This document shows, piece after piece, positions 17,016 to 26,215 of a DNA stretch of 64,000 nucleotides. The stretch spans positions 1,476,501 to 1,540,500 of the forward strand of contig NZ_MQUB01000001.1 of the NCBI RefSeq assembly GCF_002943755.1, given 5' to 3'. The notes below the pieces were generated by a model that was not told the origin of the DNA, did no database searches, and saw only the letters and a program-made list of their open reading frames with translations. Position numbers and translations under genes: made by a program. Source of the stretch: Aureitalea marina (lineage in GTDB: Bacteria; Bacteroidota; Bacteroidia; Flavobacteriales; Flavobacteriaceae). Position 1 is the stretch's first letter; the number at the start of each line of letters is the position of its first letter.

Positions 17016-18011
17016 ATGAAACGAATTCTACTCTTATCATTTACCTTATTTACTGTCCTGGGTTTAAGGGCACAGGATACCTTTAGTATTATAGCCGTGG
17101 ATCCCGAGACGGGAGAAGTGGGCTCGGCCGGAGCCTCCTGTGTTCAGGGTATAGGTGATGTCGATCTCAGTGACATCATTAGCGACATCATTCCAGGTCG
17201 TGGAGGAATTAATGCCCAAGCCCTGGTCTGTGTACCCAACCCTAATCTAGATAGCGGGATCGATTTGATGGATGGAGGAGCCTCACCCCAGGAAGTGATC
17301 GATTTCCTGTTGGCCAACGATGCCTGTGGGGCTGGCGGCCCTCAAGACCGGCAATACGGGGTTGTGGACTTCGATACGGAAGGCAATCCGCGCTCAGCCG
17401 GCTTTACTGGTAGTCAGAACCAAGCCTATGCAGAAGATCGTCAGGGCCCTACCTACAGCATTCAAGGGAACATCCTCCTGGATCAGTCTGTTCTGGACAA
17501 TATGGAAGACAATTTCAACAATACCGAAGGGACATTGGCAGATCGACTCATGTCCGCCTTGCAAGGAGCTAATTTTGCCGGTGCAGATTCACGTTGTTTA
17601 GAAGAAGGAACATCCTCTACTGTTGCTTACATTATGGTGTATAAGGAAGATGATGCTCCCGGAAATCCCTACTTAAAACTGAATGTTGGAGAGCTACCTG
17701 CAGGAGAAGAACCCATCGATGCGCTGCAAGAGCTTTATGATGCATTCCTGGGAACGGACAACATTGCGCTCAGTCAGAACATTGGTTTGAGCCCTAACCC
17801 AGTAACTGACAGGTTGAACATTATGACGGTGGATGGTATCAGAGTAGATCAAGTCAGTGTTTTCGACATAAGCGGTAAACAACTCATGCAGATAAACAAT
17901 TCGGGTAGCAGTCAGATCTACCTGGATACGGCCAGTCTTCCTGCCGGAGTATATTTTGCAAGGATATTGACCGATCAGGGATCCTTGACAAAACGCTTTA
18001 TCAAGCAATAG
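17016..18011 (+). CDS. DUF1028 domain protein with type IX secretion sorting domain
   Basis: ATG at 17016 gives a signal peptide (MKRILLLSFTLFTVLGLRAQ); the frame is open further upstream but that part is the intergenic promoter region. Residues 21-245 are DUF1028 (DTFSIIAVDPETGEVGSAGASC, GINAQALVCVPN, FTGSQNQAYAEDRQGP), an Ntn-hydrolase-like fold of unknown activity. Residues 258-331 are a type A T9SS C-terminal domain (LSPNPVTDRLNI, VSVFDISGKQLM, LPAGVYFARI, KRFIKQ), so the protein should be exported and surface-attached or released. A -7-like TATCTTTA lies at about 16990. Confidence 0.9.
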   Translation: MKRILLLSFTLFTVLGLRAQDTFSIIAVDPETGEVGSAGASCVQGIGDVDLSDIISDIIPGRGGINAQALVCVPNPNLDSGIDLMDGGASPQEVIDFLLANDACGAGGPQDRQYGVVDFDTEGNPRSAGFTGSQNQAYAEDRQGPTYSIQGNILLDQSVLDNMEDNFNNTEGTLADRLMSALQGANFAGADSRCLEEGTSSTVAYIMVYKEDDAPGNPYLKLNVGELPAGEEPIDALQELYDAFLGTDNIALSQNIGLSPNPVTDRLNIMTVDGIRVDQVSVFDISGKQLMQINNSGSSQIYLDTASLPAGVYFARILTDQGSLTKRFIKQ

Positions 18012-18032
18012 GAGTTTATAACCACATCAATG

Positions 18033-18057
18033 AACCATCCTTAGGGATGGTTTTTTT
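18033..18057 (+). terminator. Intrinsic terminator after the DUF1028 gene
   Basis: AACCATCC-ttag-GGATGGTT is a perfect 8-bp stem followed by a T7 run, 21 bp after the stop codon. Confidence 0.88.
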
Positions 18058-18093
18058 GTTTTTAGTATCTTGATTTCTACTAAAACAACCACC

Positions 18094-18690
18094 ATGAGCG
18101 ACCAGGAAAAAGTAACGGCCTACATTGGCAAGCACGAGAGATGGAGTGAGCAACTGACGCAGCTTCGCAGTATTTTTGAGCGGACCGAACTGAAAGAGGA
18201 GGTCAAATGGGGTTCTCCTACCTACACCCTAAACGGCAAGCTGGTGGCGGGAATGGCAGCCTTTAAAAATCACTATGCCATCTGGTTCCACCAGGGGGTT
18301 TTCCTAAAGGATCCGGCTGGTGTTATGCACAACGCCCAGGAAGGCAAGACCAAGGCTATGCGCCAATGGAAGTTCTCGGAAACCGATACTATTGACGACA
18401 AGGTTGTTTTAGCTTATATCAACGAAGCCACTGAAAACTGCCGCCAAGGCAAAGTGGTTACACCTCAGCGAAAGACCGGGGTGGATGTCCCCCAGCAACT
18501 GCAGGATCAGCTGGATACAGATAATGATCTAAAAACCGCATTTGAAGGATTAACACCCGGTAAACAGCGGGAATATGCCGGTTATATTGCAGAAGCCAAG
18601 CGCGAAGCCACCAAGCAATCCCGCTTGGAGAAGATCATTCCTATGATACTGGCCGGAAAGGGACTTTACGATAAGTACAAGGATTGTTGA
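18094..18690 (+). CDS. YdeI/OmdA-type protein with DUF1801 domain
   Basis: The ATG at 18094 is preferred to a TTG 24 bp upstream. The 198-residue product has an N-terminal DUF1801-like domain (LRSIFERTELKEEVKWGSPTY, FKNHYAIWFHQGVFL) and a C-terminal YdeI-like helical segment (DLKTAFEGLTPGKQREYAGYI, EATKQSRLEKIIPMIL). This is a recognised combination in Bacteroidota. Biochemical function is not known. It is the second YdeI-type protein in the window, but it shares only the C-terminal module with the one at 4507. Confidence 0.82.
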   Translation: MSDQEKVTAYIGKHERWSEQLTQLRSIFERTELKEEVKWGSPTYTLNGKLVAGMAAFKNHYAIWFHQGVFLKDPAGVMHNAQEGKTKAMRQWKFSETDTIDDKVVLAYINEATENCRQGKVVTPQRKTGVDVPQQLQDQLDTDNDLKTAFEGLTPGKQREYAGYIAEAKREATKQSRLEKIIPMILAGKGLYDKYKDC

Positions 18691-18740
18691 GATCTGGAAT
18701 AGAATTTGTAGCCTCATTGGCTAAACAAAATCCTTTCCCT

Positions 18741-19100
18741 ATGAAAACAGATCGCTACACCCGATTTATTCTTACGATAATCGCTATTTGCCTGAGTATT
18801 AACCTGACTTTGCAATTGGGATTGATTGAACCTGCTTTTGCAGCAACACCCGATTCTTATATTCCAGATGTTCCAGCATTGGAAAAGACGATTCCAGCAA
18901 CCAACACCATCGATGTGCGCATCGTGGACATCAATACCTATGACGAACTCAACGTCAATATTAAGTCCATCGATAGTTACGAGGAGATGAAAGTGAATAT
19001 CAAATCCATCGACACTCAAGATGAACTGGATGTCAACCTGGATGAGATCGGCGGTCAGTGGATCAGTTCAGGGGATCCCCTACCTGTGAAACTGGACTAG
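18741..19100 (+). CDS. Exported protein with 13-residue tandem repeats
   Basis: The ATG at 18741 gives a signal peptide or membrane anchor (about residues 8-35, ending in AFAA), so I use it instead of an in-frame start 57 bp earlier. The rest is short and acidic, with three back-to-back 13-residue units (residues 64-76, 77-89, 90-102: INTYDELNVNIKS, IDSYEEMKVNIKS, IDTQDELDVNLDE). Each looks like a beta strand plus turn. I do not recognise the family. It is followed by the convergent NDH-2 gene, whose stop overlaps its last bases. Confidence 0.65.
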   Translation: MKTDRYTRFILTIIAICLSINLTLQLGLIEPAFAATPDSYIPDVPALEKTIPATNTIDVRIVDINTYDELNVNIKSIDSYEEMKVNIKSIDTQDELDVNLDEIGGQWISSGDPLPVKLD

Positions 19101-20380
19101 GAAATTGCTTTTCGCTTAAACGGACGGATGATCAACCGGGCTGCCCGGTCGTAATTGATGTAGTTATAGGTCCAATTAAAAAAGGTGATCACCCGATTTC
19201 GGAAACCAACGAGGAACCACAGGTGAACAAACATCCAGACCATCCAGGCAAAGAACCCGGAAAACCGGTATCTACCAATATCACAAACGGCCTTGTTACG
19301 TCCAATGGTTGCCATGGTCCCCTTGTCAAAATATCGGAAAGCCCTCATTGGTTTTCCGGCCAGGTGGCGAACCAGGTTCTTCCCCAGGTTCTTTCCTTGC
19401 TGAATGGCCGGTTGGGCCACTTGAGGGTGACCGTTCGGATAGCGCTCGGTCTTCATTAGGGCAACATCCCCTAGAGCATAAACCTGTTCCATACCTTCAA
19501 TCTCATTGAAGGCGTTCACGGGATAGCGGTTGGCCCTGGGAACATAGGCCGACTCGTGCAGACCGGCTACACTATTCCCGGTGACTCCCGCTGACCAGAT
19601 AAAGGTTGCGGCGGGGATCTCTTGTCCCGTTTGCGTCTTAACCACCTCTTGGTCATAGTCCGTCACCAAGGTGTTGAGCAAGACCTCTACTCCCATCCTT
19701 TCTAAAAATTGCTGGGATTTTTTAGAGGCAAACTCGCTCATGGCTACCAATACCCGTCCACTGCCTTCGATGAGCACAACACGCATATCGCTTCTGTCCA
19801 GGTATTGATAATCTTTTCCCAATATACCTTTCCGAAACTCGGCCAAAGCACCGGCTAGCTCCACTCCCGTCGGACCCGCGCCCGCTATGACAAAGGTGAG
19901 CAACTGTTTGCGACGGGAGGCGTTCTCCTCCCGATCTGCCTTTTCGATATTCTGTAGCATCAGACTTCGGATATCCAGTGCCTGAGCCACCGTTTTCATA
20001 GGCATGCTGTTCCGCTCGATCTGAGCATTCCCAAAATAATTCGTTTTTGTGCCCGTCGCAATGATCAGGTAATCGTATGACAGCGTTCCAATGTTGGTCA
20101 GGATAGTCTTCTTTTCAGGATCGATCCGTTCCACTTGGGCCATCCGAAAATGAAAGTCCTTATGCTTTCTAAAGACCTTTCGCAGGGGATAGGCGATGGA
20201 ATCGGGCTCCAACCCTGCGGTAGAGACCTGGTAAAGTAAGGGTTGAAAGGTGTGGTAGTTGTGGCGATCGAAAAGAACGATCTGGGCAGGGACTCGAGTT
20301 AATTGCCGTATCGCAGAGATTCCGGCAAATCCTCCTCCGATGACAACGATCCTGGGAAGATCCGTGGCGGGTATATTCAT
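19097..20380 (-). CDS. NAD(P)/FAD-dependent oxidoreductase, type II NADH dehydrogenase (NDH-2)
   Basis: The 427-residue product (ATG 20380) has an FAD Rossmann motif at the N-terminus (IVVIGGGFAGI), the second nucleotide-binding motif for NAD(P)H (FVIAGAGPTGVELAGAL, about 170), and the FAD-contacting VYALGDVAL near 310. The C-terminal tail (FSGFFAWMVWMFVHLWFLVGF) is the membrane-association segment of NDH-2. It transfers electrons from NADH to the quinone pool without proton pumping. It is monocistronic. Confidence 0.9.
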   Translation of the reverse strand: MNIPATDLPRIVVIGGGFAGISAIRQLTRVPAQIVLFDRHNYHTFQPLLYQVSTAGLEPDSIAYPLRKVFRKHKDFHFRMAQVERIDPEKKTILTNIGTLSYDYLIIATGTKTNYFGNAQIERNSMPMKTVAQALDIRSLMLQNIEKADREENASRRKQLLTFVIAGAGPTGVELAGALAEFRKGILGKDYQYLDRSDMRVVLIEGSGRVLVAMSEFASKKSQQFLERMGVEVLLNTLVTDYDQEVVKTQTGQEIPAATFIWSAGVTGNSVAGLHESAYVPRANRYPVNAFNEIEGMEQVYALGDVALMKTERYPNGHPQVAQPAIQQGKNLGKNLVRHLAGKPMRAFRYFDKGTMATIGRNKAVCDIGRYRFSGFFAWMVWMFVHLWFLVGFRNRVITFFNWTYNYINYDRAARLIIRPFKRKAIS

Positions 20381-20507
20381 ACATTTGCCTTGTCTGTCAA
20401 AGGTACGATTTACCCCAATCCAAACCAGCTGCACGCCTTGAATTTTTTACCTATTTTGTAACAATTCCTACACTTAAAGCACTAACACAATAGTTAACCA
20501 AAGACCA

Positions 20508-21002
20508 TTGACCCAAGAGCTGGAACATAGTTTCGTAACCCAACTGGAAGCGAATCAAAATATCGTGCATAAGATCTGCCGATTGTATACCCAGGACAGT
20601 GAATCGCATAACGATCTGTTCCAGGAGATTACCATTCAGTTGTGGCGAGCATATCCCAAGTTCAGAGGGGATTCCAAATTCAGTACCTGGATGTACCGGG
20701 TAGCGCTGAATACGGCCATTACGCTATACCGAAAAGGAAAGCGTAAGGTGCAAACCCAGGATTTCGAAGGGGTTAGTTTTAAGATCACCGCAGAGGAATA
20801 CGACGATACCGTTGAGCAACAGCTCAAACTGATGTATAACGCGGTCAAAACCCTTAACGATATCGACAAGGCCCTGGTGTTCCTCTATCTGGAGGATAAG
20901 AACTACCGGGAGATCGCAGAAACCTTGGGAATCACAGAGGTCAATGCTCGAGTGAAAATGAATCGCATCAAGGAGAAGTTGCGCAAAATATTAAATCCGT
21001 AA
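20508..21002 (+). CDS. ECF-type RNA polymerase sigma factor
   Basis: The 164-residue protein has sigma region 2 (ICRLYTQDSESHNDLFQEIT, RGDSKFSTWMYRVALNTAI) and region 4 with helix-turn-helix (LVFLYLEDKNYREIAETLGI then NARVKMNRIKEKLRKIL). The only plausible start is a TTG at 20508, because the first ATG would remove region 2. It is followed 6 bp later by a membrane protein that may act as its partner. Confidence 0.9.
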   Translation: MTQELEHSFVTQLEANQNIVHKICRLYTQDSESHNDLFQEITIQLWRAYPKFRGDSKFSTWMYRVALNTAITLYRKGKRKVQTQDFEGVSFKITAEEYDDTVEQQLKLMYNAVKTLNDIDKALVFLYLEDKNYREIAETLGITEVNARVKMNRIKEKLRKILNP

Positions 21003-21008
21003 ACCACT

Positions 21009-21656
21009 ATGGATCAGTTAGACGTTTTAAAGAAGGAGTGGCAAAACCGGGATCAGGAATTTCCTAAATTATCCTATCAGGATATTTATAAGATGTTGCT
21101 GAAGAAATCCAGCTCCATGGTCAAATGGATATTCTACATCAGCATTGGCGAACTCGTCCTTTGGACCGGTCTGTCCTTTGTCGTGCCAGATTCCAGCAAG
21201 GAGATCATACGCGATATGGGATTGGAACAGACCTTTGCCATCATCAATTACATTACCTATGCCGTTTTCATTGTATTCATCGTGCTCTTTTATCGCAACT
21301 ACAAGCGGATACAAGTAACAGACACCATCAAGACACTAATGGAGAACATCATTAGTACACGTAAAACGGTCAAGTTCTTTGTTGGTTACAACATTGGGGC
21401 AGCCGTGTTACTGATGATAGGAACCAATATCTTCTATTACCTGAATAAGGATAAACTGTACGATCTGCTCAAGGATAGTTATGAAGGCTATGCCGCCATC
21501 CCGGCAGAGAGTTTTACCACGGTCTTCTTTTTAGGACAGGTAATTGGTGGGATCTTCTTTATAGGGGTACTGCTGCTGTTCTACCGACTGGTGTATGGAA
21601 TTCTGATGAGAAGATTAAAAAGAAACTACAAGGAATTGAAGAAGATCGAGGTCTGA
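21009..21656 (+). CDS. Membrane protein co-transcribed with the sigma factor
   Basis: A 215-residue protein with a cytoplasmic-looking N-terminus (residues 1-37) and four predicted membrane helices (about 38-60, 72-95, 120-142, 168-195), ending in a basic tail. The layout (soluble N-terminal part, 6-bp gap after the sigma gene) is that of a candidate anti-sigma factor, but no zinc-binding anti-sigma motif (HxxxCxxC) is visible. Function is therefore inferred only from position. Confidence 0.7.
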   Translation: MDQLDVLKKEWQNRDQEFPKLSYQDIYKMLLKKSSSMVKWIFYISIGELVLWTGLSFVVPDSSKEIIRDMGLEQTFAIINYITYAVFIVFIVLFYRNYKRIQVTDTIKTLMENIISTRKTVKFFVGYNIGAAVLLMIGTNIFYYLNKDKLYDLLKDSYEGYAAIPAESFTTVFFLGQVIGGIFFIGVLLLFYRLVYGILMRRLKRNYKELKKIEV

Positions 21657-21657
21657 T

Positions 21658-22461
21658 CTAGTAGCGCCACTGTCGCTGCTTATTCAGTTCTTCCTGGGCT
21701 TCCAACTCTTTTTGTGGGATCACCTTTAAAAAGGATGGATGTTGCTCTATGGCGTATTCTAGTTTCTCCACGATCGCTTCCACCGACTCATTTTCGTAAT
21801 CGATCTCCAAGGGTTGTTTGATCTCCATACTCTGGAGAATCCCTTTCTTCTTGATCCGTATCCCTTTTTTGTCAAAAGAACGTCTGAATCCGTCGATCAC
21901 GATTGGAACAACCAGGGGTTTGTTCTGTTTGATGATATGCGCTGTTCCGCGACGGATCGGTTTCCAGGGTTTAGTCGTCCCCTGTGGAAAGGTGACCACC
22001 CAACCATCGTTCAACGCTTTGGAGATGTTGCTCACATCACTCATTTTCACCTGTCGGTTCACTTCCTTGCCTTGGGCTCTCCAGGTTCGTTCAATACTAA
22101 CGGAACCCGCATAGGCCAAAACCTTGGGTAAAAGCCCGGAGGACATGGTCTCCTTGGCGGCAACAAAGTAGATATTCAGTTTGGGGTCCCAGAGGTATCC
22201 GATATTCTTGATACTGTCCACCCGCCCGTGAAGACTGGCGTTAAAGACATGGAACATGGCCACTACATCGGCAAAATAGGTCTGGTGATTGGAAACGAAA
22301 AGCACATTGTTCTCCGGGAGATCCTTGATGATCTCGCTACCCACGATCTGCAATTGATTGAAGCCCTTAAAACGTCTGTGGGTCAAGGCGCCCATGATGC
22401 GAATCAACCAGCGCTTTAGAAACAATATATGTCCGAAAGGATTCTTTTTAAACAGCCCCAT
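21658..22461 (-). CDS. 1-acyl-sn-glycerol-3-phosphate acyltransferase (PlsC family)
   Basis: The 267-residue protein carries the acyltransferase block I motif NHQTYFAD (NHx4D, about residue 58), block III-like FPQGTTKP (about 160) and block IV PIVIDGFRRSF. These enzymes add the second acyl chain in phosphatidic acid synthesis at the inner membrane; substrate specificity cannot be read from sequence. It converges with the sigma-partner gene (2 bp apart). Confidence 0.88.
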   Translation of the reverse strand: MGLFKKNPFGHILFLKRWLIRIMGALTHRRFKGFNQLQIVGSEIIKDLPENNVLFVSNHQTYFADVVAMFHVFNASLHGRVDSIKNIGYLWDPKLNIYFVAAKETMSSGLLPKVLAYAGSVSIERTWRAQGKEVNRQVKMSDVSNISKALNDGWVVTFPQGTTKPWKPIRRGTAHIIKQNKPLVVPIVIDGFRRSFDKKGIRIKKKGILQSMEIKQPLEIDYENESVEAIVEKLEYAIEQHPSFLKVIPQKELEAQEELNKQRQWRY

Positions 22462-22525
22462 AAAAAATAGTTACCAACTTCATGCAATTCAGCCCGGGGC
22501 CAAATATAATAAATTAACCATGCAG

Positions 22526-23163
22526 CTAAAGCCGGCTTAACATTTCTCTGGCTTCATTGAGCATCATCGCTGTGGCTCCCCAAACAACATGTCCCTGGAG
22601 ATCAAAGGCCGGTACTTCAATGGAACGGGCATAGGAGGTAGATAGCTTCCGAGTGATCAACGAACCCTGGTCCAACAGTTGCACCAAGGGAACTTCTATT
22701 ACGTCCTGAACTTCCGATGGATCCGGTATAAAACGAGGTGTGTGGTCCAAAATCCCCATAAACGGGCTGACCATAAAGTTAGAGGGCGGAATATAGATCT
22801 GGGTGAGCTGCCTAACCACCTGAATGGAAGTTGCAGGGACTCCAACTTCTTCGTGAGTCTCCCGTAAGGCGGTGGTTTGCAGGTCACCGTCATTTTCCTC
22901 GAATTGCCCCCTGGAAATCCAACCTGGGCAGAATGAACTCCCGGATACGAGTTGCGGAGAATAAGGACGAACCTGGTTTGGGCATCGGAATCAGGATAAA
23001 AGAGTGCCAGGACTCCTGCCTGCTTGGCCGTATTCTGTTTTCTGGCTGTTGCCTTCAGTTCCTTGAGACGCTCGATAGGTGCCATGGCGTAATGCAACTC
23101 TTCTCCCGGAAGAGGCATTTTTGCTACATTTACCAACTCGTCTTTAAATGAAGAAAATGTCAT
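22526..23163 (-). pseudogene. CoA pyrophosphatase (Nudix hydrolase), single frameshift in the Nudix box
   Basis: Residues 1-86 from ATG 23163 read as a NudL/CoA-pyrophosphatase N-terminus (RKQNTAKQAGVLALFYPD, LILRNSYPGVHSAQVGFPGG). The frame then leaves the family at a G5 run (minus strand; 22907-22911). With six G it would read GFPGGQFEENDGDLQTTALR and then ETHEEVGVPATS, the Nudix box plus the CoA-specific upstream motif, and continue to the stop at 22526, giving 212 residues, the normal length. The enzyme hydrolyses CoA and derivatives to phosphopantetheine compounds and 3',5'-ADP. I think the gene is intact in the organism. Confidence 0.85.
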
Positions 23164-23888
23164 TGAAATACCCGGTATTCAGTCTTTTATTACTCCTTGG
23201 TTTTTGGGCTTGTGAAGATACTAAAAAGGGAACAAGCGCAGAATCGGAAACCACTGCGATCACGCCCAAAGAAACCGTGGCCGCAGAACCGGTAGTGGAA
23301 GAAGTTGAGCCCAAGGAACCCGAGGAAACCTATCCCTTGATCACCAACGAGAACGCTGTGGAATTTCTGACTCAATATGGTAAGGACAACCCGGAGACCA
23401 AGGTTCGGATTTCCACTCAACATGGCGATATTGAACTGGAGTTGTACACCGACACACCCCTACACCGGGCCAATTTCATCTATTTGGTCAAGCAAGAGTA
23501 CTTTGACGGAACCTTTTTTCATCGCATCGTTCCCAATTTCATCATACAAGGAGGGAATAGTGATAACAGAAATACGCCGAGGAAGCGGAACAAGTTGGGT
23601 AAAAAGTATATGATCCCAGCCGAATTGGACAACGGTCGAATTCATAAACGAGGAACAGTATCAGGTGCCAAGGAGTATCGGGAAAATCCGGATAAGAACA
23701 GTGCTCCATTCGAGTTCTTCATCTACCTGGGACCACCAGAGCACACGGCTCACTTAAATGGCAGCTATACCATCTTTGGCCAGGTCACAAAAGGAATGGA
23801 TGTGGTCGATCTCATCTCGGAATTGCCACATGATGACGGAGACTGGCCGTTGCAAAATGTTTATATCAGTGCGGAGGTTATCGATTAG
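23148..23888 (+). CDS. Peptidyl-prolyl cis-trans isomerase, cyclophilin type, lipoprotein
   Basis: The lipobox GFWAC (Cys about residue 22) is followed by a Glu/Pro/Thr-rich linker and a cyclophilin domain (about 77-246: VRISTQHGDIELELY, TPLHRANFIYLVKQEYFDGTFFHRIVPNFIIQGG, NSAPFEFFI, LNGSYTIFGQVTKGMDVV). The catalytic Arg in FHRIVPNF is present. It should assist folding of exported proteins on the periplasmic face. The start overlaps by 16 bp the divergent Nudix gene. Confidence 0.9.
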   Translation: MKKMSLKYPVFSLLLLLGFWACEDTKKGTSAESETTAITPKETVAAEPVVEEVEPKEPEETYPLITNENAVEFLTQYGKDNPETKVRISTQHGDIELELYTDTPLHRANFIYLVKQEYFDGTFFHRIVPNFIIQGGNSDNRNTPRKRNKLGKKYMIPAELDNGRIHKRGTVSGAKEYRENPDKNSAPFEFFIYLGPPEHTAHLNGSYTIFGQVTKGMDVVDLISELPHDDGDWPLQNVYISAEVID

Positions 23889-24495
23889 GGAATTTCCGGT
23901 AGACCGAAGGAAGCGACCAGTGAAAGATCACAGCCAGTAGACGGATCAGAAAAACAACGGCTCCGGATACGATCAACACCCAATTATCGCTGAGCGGTGT
24001 TTGCAAAAGCAAAAAATAGGTCAATCCTCCACCCAGACAGGCCGTTGCATAGATCTCTTTATGGAAGATCAGCGGGATCTCGTTACAAATCAGGTCTCGG
24101 ATCACTCCCCCAAAAGAAGCCGACATCACACCCAAGGCCACGCAAATGATGGGCGGATATTCATAGGCCAGTCCTTTCTGAACACCCAGGACGGTATAAA
24201 GTGCGATTCCAATGGTATCGAACAAGAAAAGTGACCGCCTGACATAACCCAGTTTAGAGCGAAATAATATGGCCATCAAAGCAGCAAGTCCAATGACCCA
24301 GAGATAATTCAGATCCCGCATCCAGGTAATGGGTGCCTTCAGGAGAATATCCCGGAGCGTACCACCACCGACGGCTGTCACAAAGGCGATGATAAAGATC
24401 CCAAAAAGATCCAATCTCTTCTTCATGGCTACCAAAGCACCGGATATAGCAAAGGCGGTTGTTCCAAGCAGGTCGACGATCAGGATCAAATCCAT
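23878..24495 (-). CDS. TRIC/YicG-family cation channel protein (UPF0126)
   Basis: The 205-residue membrane protein has two copies of the family repeat, each with a G-x-x-RD motif (VGGGTLRDILL about 45; FGGVIRDLICNEIP about 130), and six to seven hydrophobic segments. Bacterial homologues form trimeric potassium-permeable channels. The 3' end overlaps the cyclophilin gene end by 11 bp (convergent), and it follows the RDD gene by 1 bp, suggesting co-transcription. Confidence 0.87.
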   Translation of the reverse strand: MDLILIVDLLGTTAFAISGALVAMKKRLDLFGIFIIAFVTAVGGGTLRDILLKAPITWMRDLNYLWVIGLAALMAILFRSKLGYVRRSLFLFDTIGIALYTVLGVQKGLAYEYPPIICVALGVMSASFGGVIRDLICNEIPLIFHKEIYATACLGGGLTYFLLLQTPLSDNWVLIVSGAVVFLIRLLAVIFHWSLPSVYRKFPNR

Positions 24496-24496
24496 A

Positions 24497-25207
24497 TCAC
24501 TGGGTGTAATAGTTATAGTCTTTGATCACCGTGGTCAGAAAATCCACGGCCTTTTCCTGAGGAGTGATCTCCATTACCGTGGCCACCCGCTCCGACAATT
24601 GATGAATGATGTTGTAATTCCTGTTGGCTCGGGAATCGTTGAGCACATTCTTGATGGTCTGGATCTCCCGATCCGTAAAAACAGTTACTTGAGGGTATTT
24701 AGGTTGATAATCCTCCGGCAAGTCCATCAGCAAGGTTCGGCCCAGATTTCCCGTCTGCTTTTCACTGATCACGGTTGTCGTAGCAGCAATATCACCCAAT
24801 CGCTGCCCCCTTCCGTTCATCAGTATGGTAACCAGGGCAACGGCTCCACTGGAAATGCTTACATCGATAAACCTCAGCAACCACCTGAGCAGGAAATTTG
24901 AGAAGGCCGGGCGAGAACCATCTAATTTGACCACTCTGAGCTGCATAGCAGCCTTTCCAGGAGACCGTCCATTCCAGAGGCTCTCCCAGAGTAAGTGATA
25001 TAACAGTATAGGTAATCCGATGGATAAGATAAAAACCCAGACCATATCGTCGGGTAAGTCTATGGACCCTAAAATGTAGAGCGTCGCAATGCTGTAGGCC
25101 GCAATGATCAAAGAGTCGATCAGGAAGGCGAGTATGCGTTCTCCTACTCCCGCGGCATCCTGCTCGATCCGTACATTTTGGGCGGTCTCTATTTGAAAAT
25201 TATCCAC
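24497..25207 (-). CDS. RDD family membrane protein
   Basis: I place the start at GTG 25207 (236 residues) because the product then begins MDNFQIETAQNVRIEQDAAG, the usual N-terminus of the Bacteroidota RDD protein, and the upstream extension overlaps the divergent SpoIIM-like gene. RDD features: ERILAFLIDSLIIAAY (R and D), LLYHLLWESLWNGRSPGKAAMQLRVV, then a C-terminal cytoplasmic part. It faces the SpoIIM-like gene across a 36-bp divergent gap, the usual arrangement in the MoxR/DUF58 cluster. Role unknown. Confidence 0.83.
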   Translation of the reverse strand: MDNFQIETAQNVRIEQDAAGVGERILAFLIDSLIIAAYSIATLYILGSIDLPDDMVWVFILSIGLPILLYHLLWESLWNGRSPGKAAMQLRVVKLDGSRPAFSNFLLRWLLRFIDVSISSGAVALVTILMNGRGQRLGDIAATTTVISEKQTGNLGRTLLMDLPEDYQPKYPQVTVFTDREIQTIKNVLNDSRANRNYNIIHQLSERVATVMEITPQEKAVDFLTTVIKDYNYYTQ

Positions 25208-25243
25208 GAAAACTGTTTCTTTACTCGTTCCAATACCCCAACA

Positions 25244-26215
25244 ATGCGCGAGGCTGCTTTTGCGAAGCAAAATAAGGATAAATGGCTCAGATTTGAAAAC
25301 CTGCTCAGAAGCAGTGAGGACATTGATCCGGACGAATTGACCAAGCTCTACATAGAAGTTACCGATCACCTCAGTTACGCCCGTACTTTTTATCCCGAAA
25401 GCCAGACCTTGAAATACCTCAACCGCTTATCGGTTCTGGCCCACCAAAAGATCTATACCTCCAAACGAGAGTCCAGAAATCGGTTTGTCCGTTTCTATAC
25501 CCATGAGTTTCCGTTGTTCTTCGCCAAGTATCAAAAACAACTGATGTTTTCGTTTTTGACCTTTGTTTTGTTCGCTATCATCGGAGCCTTTTCGGCGGCC
25601 ACCGATACCACCTTTGTCCGATTGATCATGGGCGATGGGTATGTGAACATGACTCTGGAGAATATCGAGAATGGCGATCCTATGGCGGTGTATAAGGATA
25701 TGACCGAACTCAATATGTCGTTGGCCATTACCATCAATAATATCCGGGTGGCCTTGTTTGCCTTTGTCTTTGGCATCTTCCTGGGCATAGGAACCTTGTT
25801 CATGCTGATGAGAAATGCCGTGATGTTGGGGTCCTTCCAGTATTTTTTCTACCAACACGATCTGTTGTGGGAATCGGCCAGGACCATTTGGATCCATGGA
25901 ACCATTGAGATCTCGGTGATCATTGTAGCCGGCTGCGCCGGATTGGTTTTGGGTAACAGTTTGCTATTTCCGGGGACCTATACCCGGATACAGTCCTTTG
26001 TGCGAGGAGCCAAGGACGGTTTAAAGATCTTGATCAGTACCATTCCCTTTTTCATCATAGCCGGATTTTTAGAAGGATTTGTTACTCGTCATACAGAAAT
26101 GCCGGACTGGCTGGCCATATTCATTATTGGGGGTTCTTTGGCGCTGATCCTGTTTTACTACGTTATTTACCCCATACGATTAAAGAAACTACATGAAAGA
26201 GACCATACAATTTAG
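25244..26215 (+). CDS. Stage II sporulation protein M-like (DUF95) membrane protein
   Basis: ATG 25244 gives 323 residues starting MREAAFAKQNKDKW, the conserved N-terminus in Bacteroidota. A cytoplasmic N-terminal helical part (1-95) precedes five membrane segments, with the SpoIIM-like block TINNIRVALFAFVFGIFLGIGT and WIHGTIEISVIIVAGCAGLVLG. Despite the name it has nothing to do with spores here. It is the first gene of the plus-strand MoxR/DUF58 cluster. Confidence 0.87.
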   Translation: MREAAFAKQNKDKWLRFENLLRSSEDIDPDELTKLYIEVTDHLSYARTFYPESQTLKYLNRLSVLAHQKIYTSKRESRNRFVRFYTHEFPLFFAKYQKQLMFSFLTFVLFAIIGAFSAATDTTFVRLIMGDGYVNMTLENIENGDPMAVYKDMTELNMSLAITINNIRVALFAFVFGIFLGIGTLFMLMRNAVMLGSFQYFFYQHDLLWESARTIWIHGTIEISVIIVAGCAGLVLGNSLLFPGTYTRIQSFVRGAKDGLKILISTIPFFIIAGFLEGFVTRHTEMPDWLAIFIIGGSLALILFYYVIYPIRLKKLHERDHTI

